Origin: Pseudocercospora fijiensis CIRAD86
Lineage: Eukaryota > Ascomycota > Dothideomycetes > Mycosphaerellales > Mycosphaerellaceae
NCBI RefSeq assembly: GCF_000340215.1
Contig: NW_006921535.1
Coordinates: 3,768,596 to 3,832,595 of the forward strand
Reading direction: 5' to 3'
Length of the DNA stretch: 64,000 nt
Every line of letters begins with the position of its first letter. Position 1 is the first letter of the stretch. Below are positions 35,204 through 46,974 of this stretch, piece by piece. The position numbers were made by a program, and so were the translations under genes. The notes under the pieces are model-generated. The model saw nothing but the letters and a program-made list of their open reading frames with translations. It was not told where the DNA came from and made no database searches.

Positions 35204-35854
35204 TGCGACTAGGTCGAAGGTATCGGAGACGTATTGTATGGGCAATGCAGTATACCGCTCCCCTCATTCAACTACTCGATCGCTACGACATAATGATCTC
35301 GGGAGCATAATGGAAACAGGAGCATCTGCAAAAGAAGGATCAAAAGCAAAGCAAGCGACCAGCTAAGCAACAGGCTCACTGCACCGCATTGTGGGACGGA
35401 CATGTGATGGACGGTAAACAGTAAAAAGGCGATTGGCATCGCACCTACTACAGATACCCGGCCTCGCCATCAGAGGCTCATGATTTCTTCTTGCTCTCAT
35501 TTTGGTGGTTGTACAAGCAAGTCCACTTACCACGCAACATAGCACAATCTCGTAGTCTACAAGGAAAAGAGAAATATCGTACAGAAGCCAGGATGCGCAT
35601 GTCCTTGATGAAAGTTGCTGACCACCATTCTTTCTGACAGTCGACAGTGCTAAATAACCTGAAAACCGCAGATCTCAAGCACTTTGTTCGCGAAGAAGGA
35701 AGAGGAGTCCGCTCGACAGTCGCACACATTATTGCCGAGACCTGGCGGGGTCAATGATCCCGAAGCGAAGACATACCACAAGATCTGACCTGTGACAAGC
35801 TGCCAACAACCACAGCCAAACAAAAACCACACGCCATACCTCCACAAAAGCAAA
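35204..35854. other. Intergenic between exg1 and the short-chain dehydrogenase
   Basis: 650 bp without a supported gene, holding the 3' region of the glucanase gene and the promoter of the next one. Confidence 0.5.
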
Positions 35855-36849
35855 ATGCCACCTCCAAGAACCCGATGGGCACTCATCACAGGAGCAAGTC
35901 CCGGCGGCATGGGCGAAGCCGAAACCTCAGCCTTCCTAAAACGCGGCATCAACGTCATATCAACATCGCTCGAAGCGGACAAGCAAGAAATCGAACACGT
36001 CAGTCCCAGCCCAGGCACTCGAGACGGCTTCCTCGTAATCCTCCATCTCGATGTCACATCTTCGAAATCTATCGCTGCGGCTGTCAAGACGGTTCACCAA
36101 CTTACCGAGGGGAAATTGGATTGGTTGGTGAATAATGTAAGTATATAGATAAATAACATCGCCACACACACACACACACCTCTGAAGATTTGTTTGTTTA
36201 TTTGTTGATGAGAGTGAAGGCAGGATTGGGATACTATACTCCCCTCCTGGACACATCCCTCGCACTCGCGAAACAGGAATTCGACGTCAATGTCTTCGGC
36301 CTTGTAGCCGTCACGCAAGCTTTCTTCCCCATGCTCCGCGCCGCGAAGGGTTGTGTTGTGAATCAAGGGAGTATAGCAGGTTTGCCAGGGTTTAATCGTC
36401 CTTATATGGGCTTGTATTCGAGTTCGAAGGCTGCGGTTATGAATTTGAGTGATACGATGAGGCTTGAGTTCAGACCTTTTGATGTTCGGGTGTGTACGCT
36501 GATTACGGGGCCAGTGAAGACGGAGTTTTTTAAGAATTTGCAGGGTGCTGAGGTGGAGGCGGATTCGGTTTATGGGGGGATTAGAGAGGTTGTGAATTCT
36601 AGGATGCGTGGGTCGTTGGGTGGTGGGAGGGGTCATGATCGGTTTGAGGTTGCGAATGCTACTGTTGAGGAGTTGCTTAGAGAGGATGTGCCGGTGTATG
36701 TTACGAAGGGGTATATGGCTGGATTGATATGCTGGCTGCACTGGTTGCTACCGACTTCGTGGCTGGACTCTTACAATAATAGGGGGAGCGGACTAGATCG
36801 TTTGAAGGGTTTGATCAATGGGGAGATTGAGGATGAAAAGTCTAAGTGA
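35855..36849 (+). CDS. Short-chain dehydrogenase/reductase, Ayr1-like
   Basis: NADP(H)-dependent oxidoreductase of the classical SDR fold. Two exons (35855-36136, 36220-36849) with an 83-nt GT-AG intron give 303 aa. The splice site falls within the cofactor motif and rebuilds NNAG (LVNN|AG). Other motifs are TGASPGGMGEA near the N-terminus (TGxxxGxG type), the catalytic Ser region NQGSIAG and the YSSSK catalytic pair. A hydrophobic C-terminal stretch (GLICWLHWLLPTSWL) could anchor it to ER or lipid droplets, as in 1-acyldihydroxyacetone-phosphate reductase Ayr1. The exact substrate is inference. In exon 2, codon usage shifts to T/G-ending codons from about 36320 onward, unlike the A/C-rich first exon. 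Confidence 0.85.
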
Positions 36850-37137
36850 TCGTAACTGCTAGCAGGTATCAAATGCATTAACATCTCAAGATTCGTAAAG
36901 CTGATCCACATAATAGTCGTAATATCGAAAGCCATTCCCTATCTCGAAGCACATCGAGTGAGCAGACTTCTTCAAGCCTCCTGTGAGGACTTATCGGACA
37001 TTGCCTTCTCGACTTGCTGCAAGAGATCGAATCACGGCACCTGCGATCGCACCTCCTGACAAGCCGTTGTCGCCCTGGCCCTGAAGTTGTGGATAAGCAT
37101 TGCTTCCATCTGGTGCTGTGGTAGTCAGGCTGACCGA
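36850..37137. other. Short intergenic region, possible lost 3' extension of the BIM1-like gene
   Basis: On the minus strand the frame of the neighbouring BIM1-like gene stays open for about 45 codons beyond its stop (to about 37000) and reads GLSGGAIAGAVI, a typical Gly/Ala-rich membrane-proximal motif. Confidence 0.4.
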
Positions 37138-37803
37138 TCAGTCCGTGGACACATCTGGATTCTCTATAGTCGCGTTGAAGCAAGGAATGCTTTCATCAAA
37201 GGCAGCGGCATCAACATAAGTGATATCGGTACAGGCCCAAAACGGGCTTGTCTCTGTTCCACCGTCTTCCATGTAGAAAAACATGAACGTGGCATTGCTT
37301 CCAGCGGTGACGTTATTGGGCGGGTTCGGAGCGAGGATGCATGTGTGTCCGACATCAAGGACTGGATCAAGCTGCGTTGGGCTGTAGAAAATCTCGAAGT
37401 CTTCGATCTTGGCAGGATCTATGAACAGGCTAGTTTGAGATGACATTTCCGATGCAATGTGGAGTGGGTCACTCACTGTCGAGGTATGAGACACCAATAT
37501 GCTGAGCGCTGGTCTCGTTCTGAGCGACCAAGGCCAGTCTTCCATTGGCTACATGACCGTCAGTGGGCTATATAATTGCATTTTCAGTCATTCTGGTCAC
37601 TCACTCAAAGGAAACCCAGTCCGATTTCCCACACCGCTCGACGAGCCGCATGGAGGAATGTGATCACTTTCTGCTGACCATGGCCGGTCTGGTGGCCACA
37701 TGAAAGCCGCTGGTCCCATTTCCGGAGAATGAGTTGTGTTTCGATTCTGTGCGGAGGCGATGCAACTCAGCAAGGCGACTGCAACAGCAGTAGTGGGCAG
37801 CAT
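37138..37803 (-). CDS. Secreted BIM1-like (X325, LPMO-like) copper-binding family protein
   Basis: Family members are small secreted or GPI-anchored proteins; one is a copper acquisition factor. I assemble exons 37803-37605, 37548-37477 and 37418-37138, with two GT-AG introns of 56 and 58 nt whose phases agree, giving 183 aa. The signal peptide (MLPTTAVAVALLSCIASA) is followed by a His-containing start (THSPEMG), PPCG, a GRLALVAQ block created by splicing, DFEIFYSP, GHTC, GSNATFMF, ACTDITYV and PCFNAT, which is the family's cysteine and strand pattern. A longer start at 37830 is possible but weakens the signal peptide. The frame continues open past the TGA at 37140, so the protein may have lost a C-terminal anchor region. 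Confidence 0.7.
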
Positions 37804-38283
37804 CGTGCTCAGATGGTTGGCGACGAGCACTGATACTCAGATATCAATCGACGTTTTGATGTCTTTGGTGTGTGAGTGGTCGAAGACAAGAAATGATGCG
37901 ACGGAAACCGACAAGCTCACCGGGAAGGCGTGCATCGCTGCTGCCCATGGAAGGATGGCAAGAGCACATCGCATCTTGCTCGCATCTTGGCATGTTCGCA
38001 CCACGGCTTGACATTTGACCGGCATAATACAATACTCGCGTGGCTGGAAGCAACAGCCTCAATCTGCTGGCTACTCGTATGGAAGAGCCGAGGACAGTCC
38101 ATTCATTCGTGGTGAAATCGTTCTGCGCCTTCACCCGCCGCCGATCATTCATGTGCGTTCCCTTTTCGCTCCACCAAATAAAGCAAGGCCTTGTGTGGCT
38201 TCATTCTGGCTCAACACCTAAAGCAACAAGGACTTTGCATCGATTTGTTCTGATATATGCCTCCCGTCGACAAATAAATCCAT

Positions 38284-38847
38284 TTACCAGCCAGACCAAT
38301 CAGCCTCCGGCTCGCTGTCTGCTACCACATAACTCTTCACCCAATCGAAGTTTGCAGCACCTCTGTCCTGGACGAATCTGGCGTCGAAGTTTCGTGCTGC
38401 ACGAGCCCATGCAAGCTTGAAATCGTCCAACATCCTGGTAGACGGCATAATACTCCCGTGCTTCGTCATGATTGCCTCCAACTGCTGCGTCACGCTGAGG
38501 ACCATGCGTTGGGACGACGCCTTAGCATTCTGAGACAGAGCGGTCTCGGTCGAGCAAGTCTGATGGATTTTGTAAGACTTGTTGTCTTTCGCGATCTTCA
38601 GCTCAAATGTGACGGAATAATGTTCAGGTGGAGTAATGAGCAGCGATTTGCGATGGCATGTTAGCCGTATACTCTTGACCGGGGCCAAACGCTCTTTAGC
38701 ATGGACCGATAGCATGTGGTTTTCTCCATTTGTCGCTGGGGAAAAGGTGAAGTACCTGTCGCGGTAATCATAGGAACCCGGCACGATCAAGGCCACAAGC
38801 AACCCTTAAATTCGAACGCCTTCCACGACTGCGATAGGGCTTGCCAT
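38284..38847 (-). pseudogene. Small unknown gene with an early in-frame stop
   Basis: The frame from ATG 38847 reads MASPIAVVEGVRI, hits TAA at 38808-38806, then continues open for 173 codons to 38284 (GLLVALIVPGSYDYRDR... ADSEPEADWSGW). There is no ATG near the stop on the 3' side. TAA could come from CAA by one C-to-T change. The body is polar, with no signal peptide or membrane segment, and I recognise no family. Alternatives are a real gene starting at an internal Met, a missed intron, or a sequencing error. Confidence 0.5.
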
Positions 38848-39175
38848 GATATTGAAGAGGGGCGAGGGTGCTTCGTAGGCTCTTAGCGCTCTATGCTGTG
38901 GTGATGAACCACTTGAGGCCGCGTTGAGAGTCGATGGCGATGCTGACGAGTCTGTTTGTATGTAAGTGCTACGAAAGAACAAGTTAAAATATCATTATCT
39001 GAAGTAAAGCGGGTCGTGAGTCCGTGCGCTGTTACAGGCACATGCAGCCACATGTGAGACCTCACATGCTCCAGTCGTGTGATCCCGTTCAAGGATCATG
39101 GAGACCTTGGGAGAGGCATCTGTCGTTCTAGAATGTCTATGATCATATCAGCCATCTTAGCAAAATATCACCTCT
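38848..39175. other. Intergenic region
   Basis: No gene, repeat or RNA recognised. It lies between the 3' end of the acyl-CoA dehydrogenase gene and the start of the small unknown gene, both minus strand. Confidence 0.45.
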
Positions 39176-40812
39176 CTACAACTTCGCCCCCACAGGCATG
39201 AACTTCATAGCCTGCCTCACACCAAGATCAGCCAGCACCTCTTCCGCACCACCAAGAATAGCATCGAACTTATACGTCCTATTAAACATTTCCACCACCT
39301 TACCCATACCGGTCTGTGTCAAACCACGTCCACCAAAGATATTCGTAGCATTATCCGCAACTTCATGTGCGCTTCTCGTGCAGAAAGTCTTTAGTAGTCC
39401 AATTGGTCCAGACAATTGCTTCGATTGCTGGTCGTAAGACATCTTGGTCATTTGATATGTGATGCTCTCGATCCAGGCTTGGTTGGCTTCGACGTTGGAA
39501 ATCATCACGGCGAGCTTCTGTCGGATTACAGGCTGGTCGATGAGTCGCTTGCCGAAGACCTGTCGTTGATGCGCCCATTTGAGACACTCTTCTGTGACCG
39601 TGCGAGACCATCTTGCGACCATACCGGCCATCATGAAGCGTTCGTGGTTGCTGACAAGAGTGAGTTAGCATACGATATAATTCGGCATGACGATACAGAC
39701 TTACAAGTTGGCCATGATGACCACAAAACCCTTGTGCTCTGGCCCAAGGATGTTTCGCTTGGGCACCTTGGTGTTGTTAAACTCGATGTATGTGGTCGCA
39801 GCGGCAGTGGAGTACGAAGTCTTGATCGGCTTAGTCTCGACAGTGTCATCGCGCTCGATAAGCAGGACAGTGAAGCCCTTGTCTGTCTTGCATCCGGTAA
39901 CGAAGTAGTCGCAGAACATCCCGTTCGTGATCCATTTCTTGGTACCGTTCACGAGGTAATGGTCACCCTTGTCCTCGCAAGTCGTCCTCAGACCAGCGAC
40001 GTCGGATCCTGCAAATGCTTCTGTGACAGCAAGACAGATCTTCTTCTTGCCACTAAGCACCTCACCCGAGACTCTTTCCCGAAGCTCGTTGTCCTTGCAC
40101 CATTGATGCACAGCTGTGAGGGAGATTGTCATGCCTGCCATGTTTCCGTCTTGGAAGCCTCTCATGTTCGCCCTCACGATCTCCTGACTGACGATCAGAT
40201 CGTGAAAGTAATCGTATTCCTCGCCCTTCACGACGCCACCAAAGATCTTGCGTCCCTTCAAGTGCTTGCCAGGACCCAGTCTGCATGCCAGGAGATTGAC
40301 ATCGGCCATCTTGTTGATGAGCTCTTGAGAAACATACGTGCCATCTTTCTCCTTTTCCGCCGCCTCCGGAACAACATGTGTATCCACGAATTCTCGCACA
40401 GCTCTTTGGAACTTCTTGTGTCCTTCAGTGTAGTATGGGCTGTAGAACTCTGGATTAAGCCAGAGTGGTTCTGCATAAGGCACGGTGCTGAGATCGCCTG
40501 GCTTGTGATCGATGGCTTCGGGCTCCTCGCCTTCAAGGGTTCCGATACACAAGGCCTTGTATTGCTGTAGAACTTCATGTCGGTGCAGGTTGTAGAAGGC
40601 TGCGGTTGCATCTTGGCCAGCGACTTGTCGGAGAACGACCTCTCCACCGGGGTGAGCGTCTAGGAAGTCTGAAACATCGTACACTTTGTGGTCGACAATG
40701 ACCCAAATGTCGTCTTCCTCGGTGTGCTAGAGCGCAGTCAGTAATCTACTGATACTGTATTTCATGGCAAGCGTACCTTTGCTACTTCTTGCCGCGTCAA
40801 AGGGCCCTGCAT
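39176..40812 (-). CDS. Acyl-CoA dehydrogenase with N-terminal cytochrome b5 domain
   Basis: A flavoprotein predicted to introduce the alpha-beta double bond into acyl-CoA, fused to a haem-binding cytochrome b5 domain that could pass electrons. Exons 40812-40777, 40726-39705 and 39650-39176 give 510 aa. Introns of 50 and 54 nt are GT-AG and keep frame, and the second splice rebuilds ANFNHERF. The b5 domain (about 1-85) has the haem motif DAHPGGEV and a second His in NLHRHE. The dehydrogenase part (about 115-510) shows AVTEAFAGSDVAGL, KKWITNG, NHERF, RQVFGKRL and FGGRGLT, in family order. The C-terminus VGAKL is not a canonical SKL-type peroxisomal signal. This fusion is widespread in fungi. 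Confidence 0.92.
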
Positions 40813-41867
40813 GATGGCTATGGCGGTCTGTCAAGATGGATAGAACCACAGGAAGAGGAAAAATAGCAGTCTAAACAAGACATCTCGACAATGGCAGCCA
40901 TTCTCGCGGCACAGTGTTGTTTGGTCTTTTGACCGAGGTTCGAAACGGAGGGTAATTCGCGGTTGCCAATTGGTTATTTTAGCGACACGCTAAGAAGGTG
41001 TATGTACTTTGCGCCGCGGCGATGCTATGCCTATAGTGAACAGAAAGATGTGTGCTATTCTCATGCTCGAGTCGATAGGGATGCTTTCCCCAGTTGCTGC
41101 TCAGTAAACGATTAAAAATAAAAGCAATGATCGTTGCAGATGGACTGTATTGAGAAAAGGGTAGACGGGCGGGTTCATCAATTGTCTGGCAGCTTTTAAT
41201 AGCCAAGATGTGATGAGTTATGAAGACTATGGCTGCCCGTAAGGACCACACTCCTGGCATAATCTCTTCCTCCGCTGAGCTTCTGGGCCGCATAATCGGA
41301 TTCACCAAAGCTGATAAGCTGGCTGCATCCAGACTCTGACCTCTTTCTCAACGTGAGGTGACAGGCAGTTGACGATAGCCTGCTTCAGATTGTGCTCGAA
41401 ATGATGTGTTTTCGATGCAGTGAAGTCATGATGCCAGAGGTGGCCATCTCGTGTTGGTTGTCAACCGGATATTTTCTCGCCTGGCTTCAGGCGGCTCGAT
41501 TGTGACTACTGCCACGTTGCGCCGGTGTGCCAGGTCCACTGATGGCGGAATAGTCTCCAGGTGCCCGCTATCAAAGTTCACATGCTCGTCGTCAGGAGGT
41601 CCCTATTAGTGTGAATCGTGATCTCAATTTTCGGCTGCAGCGGTTTGTGCCTCCGAATTGACCTTGTCGAACGCTCTGATGACGGGAATGCTGCCTCCGA
41701 AAGCCATGCCAGGTAATTGCTGCAGATTCTCCTAAGCTTTCTGCCACCGAATGCACTCGTGGCCCTTTTCAAGGAAGATGCGACCCTCAACGAACCATCA
41801 TAGGGCGTTGTGGTGATCTTGATGCCAAACGTGTTCTGTGACGATATTACGCCCCCGAAAATCATCA
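40813..41867. other. Intergenic, 1.05 kb
   Basis: Normal-composition DNA. Short frames have no recognisable family and no splice context. It contains the promoter of the cytochrome b5/acyl-CoA dehydrogenase gene and the 3' region of the U1-C gene. Confidence 0.45.
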
Positions 41868-42543
41868 CTATCTTCCATTTTGCATTCCTGGCGGACCAGC
41901 CGGAGGACCTCGAACACCAGGCGGCGGGCTCATGCCCTGACCTTGACCTGGCCCAGAGTTGGGTCCGCCGGCTTGAAAGTTCGGAGGCATATTGGGTGGC
42001 ATCCCAACAGGCGGCGAGAATGGCATGTTTCCGTGCGGAGAGTTTGCATTGCCCGGGAATGGAGGCATTCCACCTTGAGGATTGAATCCAGGCGGGAAGC
42101 CACCAGGTGGAGCCGGAAAGCCAGGTGGTAGCGGCGGCATTCCTCGTCCGCCTGGGGGCATAGGAGGAAATCCTGGTGGAAGAGGTGGCATACCTTGATA
42201 GAAGTCAGTATTCGTCGATGTTGCGCCAAATGTCGTGCTTACCTGGAGGCATCTGACCCGGGATGGGAGGGAATCCTGGTGGCATTCCTGGCGGTAGAGG
42301 ACCAGAGAAGCCTGGCGGACCTTGGCCTGGTAGCTGTGGATTTGGCATAGGCATGCTCTGTCCTTCTGCCGCGTAACTGCTTGTGATGCCGTCTATTACT
42401 GCCTGCGCTTTCTCGTGTCCAATTTGTTGATAGTAATCGACTACATTTCGAAGATGGTTTCGACCGCTGTTGTGCGCTTTTCGCACGCTCATGGAGTCGT
42501 GCGTGAGGTAGACATCGCAGTAGTCGCAAAAGAATTTGGGCAT
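41868..42543 (-). CDS. YHC1: U1 small nuclear ribonucleoprotein C
   Basis: Component of the U1 snRNP that stabilises pairing of U1 RNA with the 5' splice site. Exons 42543-42243 and 42193-41868 with a 49-nt GT-AG intron give 208 aa. The N-terminus [17 protein letters not shown] carries the U1-C type C2H2 zinc finger: C6, C9, H24, H30. The rest is a long Pro/Gly/Met-rich tail, as in other fungal and animal U1-C proteins. The intron falls at a Gly codon in this tail. The start is fixed by the conserved N-terminal sequence. Confidence 0.95.
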
Positions 42544-42899
42544 TTTGACGGCTGCGAGCGATGGCGCGCTCGCGTCGCTCGAGGGTCTTGCTGGTGGCGT
42601 GCGGTTGTTTCGCCAGATATAGTGTATTCAGATATGCTGCGCAAATGTGTTGATGTCGTATCGCAAAGTCTCGAGGATTGGTGTGAAGTCACGAATGTTT
42701 GGTGAAGCTGAAGCTCAAATCAGTCGAGATGTCGGCGGCGGACTGGAAGCTCTTTGTGACAGGGATGCTGATCCTCAGACCGGCATGGCTAGGGAGGCCC
42801 ATACATACCAGAGGCTCAATGCGGGGTTTCTCATACTTCTCACCGCTATTCCTACCTAATTCTTCGTGTTTAACCTTCTACGACTCGTACTATACTCGC

Positions 42900-44460
42900 T
42901 ATCGACTCGTAGAATGCCTCTACGTATCGATTTATCGCTATAGAAGGCTTAGATAATATCTTAAGTCTACGGCGGCACTATACGAGAAGCAATCGTATAG
43001 TACCTTATATAAGAGACCGGTTGTTAGATATCTCTTAATATACTTAAACGAAGGCTTAAAGAGTAGAACATTAATTATAGCTACTCTACTTACTATTACC
43101 GAGTTAACGATATTAAGGCACTAAAGATCCGGGTCGTATATACCTTCTACGTTCTACGGTTAACTAATAAAGAGGCGGTTCGAGTACTATAGGCGGATAG
43201 GTTTAAGATTAGCTAGCGGAGATATTAACGGATACGTTAAGAGCTTAGATTAAAGAAGGCATTATTAATAGATAGATAGATAGAAGCGGAAGAATAGATA
43301 GTAGAGGTCTTATAGGAAGAGCTCGAGAAGTCTATAGTAGAGTCCTTTAGCCGACGGCACCTATATACCTATATTAGGTCTAAATACAATATTATTAGTA
43401 GAGATCGGCTATATCGTATAGCTTCCTTACTAAATCCTAAAGAGTTACGAGTCCGCCGCGAGCGGGCGCGAGAGCACTATAGAGCGATTATTATACCCGG
43501 CTCTAGTTACGCAATATTAATAGATGCTTACTATAAATTCGAGTATTAGGGGATATAGATCTACGTAGCGATTAATATTTACTCGCGTTATATTATCTAG
43601 ATCTATATAGGCATTACTAGCCGGATAGCTATCTCTATACTAGCTTAATACCTTGCAACGATCCGGAATAGTAGTATAATACTATAGATTATTCGATTAG
43701 ACCGTAGGGTAGAGACGATTCTAGCCGCGGATGCTTACTATAAGACTCGCCTTACGACTCGTAGTAACCCGGAACAACCGCTAGCCTTCGAGGACTGCTT
43801 TAAATATAGTACGAGTAAGATGAACTAGCGGATTAAGGCATAGTAGCGTTAGTAAGTACTTGTACTAAATAGCTAGAGAGGCTATTTCTACGAGTTACTA
43901 CGCGAGTTACTATACGATACTAAACTGCTAGCGGATCGGATTGCCTTCCTTATAATCTATATACTAATTATACGTTATAAAGTCTTCGAATTTGTTTACC
44001 TCTAGAATAGCTATCGTATCCGGAAGTAGGCTAATCGACTATACGTTATACTAGGTATTCTGTATATTCTATACTATTATCTAGAGCTTAGCGGGCATTC
44101 TTATTAAGGTATTCCTATGCCTAACGGTGCACTTAATAATATAGAGTAAGACCTTTAAGGATTCGGTATATATTAGATTCTATAGTATAGACTCGCTATA
44201 GACTCGCTAATAGACTCGCTAATTCCTAGATCTTAAAGCCTACCTGCCCGAGGCTACGCTTTCTTAGTGTAAGACAGCATTATAGATTTATAGCTTCTCG
44301 TATCTAGTAAGTAGTAGCGAGAATAGCGATAATATAGAGCGCCTTTACCGCTCTACCTACTTACTTCTTCGAGGGTTAGCTAGGGAGCATATAGCTATAG
44401 GGTTAGAGCCGGAACTAATAGAGTTAGATAAGCTATTAGCAGCACGTAGTTAGTTAGCGG
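42900..44460 (+). pseudogene. Integrase-core (DDE-type) protein, RIP-inactivated
   Basis: The plus frame reads like the fungal 'integrase core domain' family. ILIDAYYKFEY with INIYSRYI gives the first acid, and IRLDRRVET gives the second with its family RSDRG-like context. Then follow FEDCFKY-TS and RIKA, where the family has RIEAWW; the third acid Glu is now Lys. The following NSYRIRKQ matches the family's HRIRKQK box. Stops occur at expected Trp and Gln positions. It is therefore both broken by stops and missing one catalytic residue. Confidence 0.65.
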
Positions 44461-44619
44461 CGGCTCGGAATTAGAAAGCTAGGTTAATTAAGTTTGTAAA
44501 TAATGTATACTAATCTCCGATCTACGAGCCGGCCGCGAGTATATAGCGAGTCGCTTTTTCTAGTTCGATTTTATCTATAACCGTTTTAAACCTCTGCTAT
44601 TTCTATCTCTATTTATCTA

Positions 44620-45800
44620 ACAACTAATAATGCCTACTAATTAGGGCACCTATTGCACTAAATTAGGCGTCGACTATACAAAGATATATAGTAAATACCG
44701 ATTCTGTTTATAATACGGCCTTCTTAATCCCGATCTACTAAGCGAGCAATTTGTTCGCGAGTAATTAGTAGCCGCCGCTACTGCGAGTAGCTCCGCGAGT
44801 ATAGTACGAGGCTTTAATACGTTCCCCTCTATACCTAAGGCGGCTAATGCTATACGTAATACTACTAGTTAGTACAAGCTAGCAACTCGAATACTAAATG
44901 CTAGATCTCGGAGCCTCTCGTAACGTCTACTAATACCTGCTTTAGCTTTAGCTTTAGCTTTATTAGACCTAAAAGTATAGGGATACTATTGCCGCTATTT
45001 GATCTATACTTAGTATATAGAAGTTAAGCTTACGAGTACAACTAAGACATAGTTCTATAGTAAACCTACCCTATATACTACTATTACGGATGCCTAGACT
45101 AACTAAGAATTCCTCGAAGCCGAGATAACATTTATAGACTAGATTGTCGACCGGATTAACGCCTACGAGCTACTAGATAGTAGTATCGATCGGACCTAGG
45201 ACTATTTTAACTACTTCCTCTATATAGACTTTAATAAAGCAACTAATTAACTAGAGAAGCTAGTAAGTAAGGCGCTTCGATTACTTAGACAGGCTTTAAC
45301 GGTCTACAAACTAGTAACAAAGTTATTATTAGTCTACGAGATTAAGCTCTATATCTAGACTAAGTAGGAGAAGTAGCAACAATAAAAGCGGAAACATCGG
45401 TTAAGTACTATTACTACGAGTACTAGTATAAGTAATATAGCGAGTTAGTAAAAGGTAGTTAATAGCATTAAGATTAAGAAAGAAAAGCTATAGACTAAGA
45501 AGGTTATCGATACGAATTAGCCGCCCGAGATAATTAACTTAAGCGGCGATACTACCGCGAGTATACCGCGAGGTACGCCTACTTCGAAAGAGTCGAGCGA
45601 TTAGCAACCTACTAATAGATAGGCTAATAGCGGTAGATAGGCTAATAGCGGTAGACAGGCTAATAGCGGCGGAGAGGCTAATAGCGGCGGAGAGGCTAAT
45701 AGCGGCGGAGAGGCTAAGAAGATAAAGCGTAGTTAACGACTAAAGAAGAAGAGATAGAATAGTAGACTCGTAGTAGACTCGCTATAGACTCGCTCCTTAA
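44620..45800 (+). pseudogene. Unrecognised second frame of the integrase element, repeat-rich
   Basis: A plus frame from about 44627 (MPTN-GTYCTKLGVDY) to about 45790 is readable with stops at Gln codons. It ends with about six 18-bp repeats (about 45622-45714) coding for ANSGRQ and then ANSGGE, followed by a basic tail (KKIKRSQRLKKKRQ). There is no domain I can name. It could be a DNA-binding or Gag-like partner. Confidence 0.4.
45622..45714 (+). repeat. 18-bp tandem repeat within the integrase element
   Basis: About six copies of GGCTAATAGCGG(T/C)(A/G)GA(T/C/G)A. The first three carry GGTAGA and the last three GGCGGA, so two sub-types are arranged in blocks. Confidence 0.7.
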
Positions 45801-46974
45801 ACATTATCTACTAGTAGCTCGCGATTGCTATTTAGCTATAGCTCCTTCTATATCGTATATATATCCTTAGACTTAATAATAGCCTTATTCTTAAGCTATT
45901 TAAACTACGAGAGGCAATATCCTTCTAACTTATCGAACCTAGCTTCTAATACCTTAATCTTTGCCTCTAGTTTAGTATTCTTTGCCTCTACGGCCTCGAC
46001 TCGCGCCTATATCGCGGCTAGCTCGCTATTTCTATCGTCTTCTTTAACCTCTTCTATACTAGCCGTATAGCTAGACTTGCCCTTATACTTATAATAAGCG
46101 TAGACACGCTCGCCCTTAGTATTAAGTATACGATACTTAAAGTTATTAGAGCGTATATAGTAGTAGTATAGCGCTAGTACAAGCTTACTAGAGTCCGTTT
46201 CTATAATAATTCTAGTAGCCTTATATTTCCGTAGTCTATTTAATACCGCCTTCTTCTTATCCGATATCGCTATCTAATCGAGTAGCTCTTACTATATCTA
46301 TGCGCTATAGTACTAGAAATCGTAGGTATTTATAGTCGTAGGGCGTCGAAGTCTAGAGCGAGTTAGTAGCGAGTCTATAGCGATGCGCCTCGCGACTTAT
46401 AATAAATATTCTCCTCCTCCTACTAGTAAGTACGCTACTAAAGCTAAAGCTAAAGCTAAAGCTAATACTAATACTAATGCTAAAGCTAATACTACTAAAG
46501 CTACGCTAAGAATAAGGTCGCGCGGAATACTAGTTATAGCGGCTGCTACTATCGCTGTCGCTATCGGTATCGGTATCGGTATCGATAGAAGAAGAATATT
46601 GCGAGGCAAGGCGCGGAAGTGTAGCGAGTCTAAGTAAGGTTTATCGCGACAATAGGTATAGTAAGGTTGGTAAGGAAGGTGTAGGAAGAATAGGAAGCGA
46701 CAATGGGCTAAAGTGAAGCCATTGAGCCTCTGGTATGTATGGAGCTCCGTCCATAGCCTACATTATTGCATGCATGACCACCTGCACTCTATCAAAGGTA
46801 GAAGGGTAGCTTCTGGCTTGCTTCTGCTTGTGACCACATACATCAGTCACTTGCTATACCAACTCTGCCCATAAGTCTAGGCGCTCGCAGTCATCCTTCA
46901 GCTCTTCCCCCTTTGCAGCACCTCCGCGATGAATAGAGACAGAAGACGATAGCATCTCCCGCTCCCATAATAGA

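Larger units (their letters stand above)
42793..46748. mobile_element. Integrase-bearing DNA element with ~30-bp inverted ends, RIP-decayed
   Basis: The left end (about 42793-42822, core CATACATACCAGAGGCTCAA) is repeated inverted at about 46719-46748. The body is strongly TA-rich with stops at Gln and Trp codons. It holds a retroviral-integrase-like gene (about 42900-44460) and a second, Gag-like or coiled-coil coding region (about 44620-45800). The exact termini and target duplication are not clear; GAG occurs at both outer edges. The terminal repeats themselves show little RIP. The superfamily is unknown to me; the integrase type recurs in ascomycete genomes. Confidence 0.6.

Noticed and set aside
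46383..46637. 84-aa frame with KAKA/NTNT repeats inside the integrase element
   Set aside because: Low-complexity sequence from a trinucleotide-like repeat in decayed transposon DNA; no evidence of a gene.
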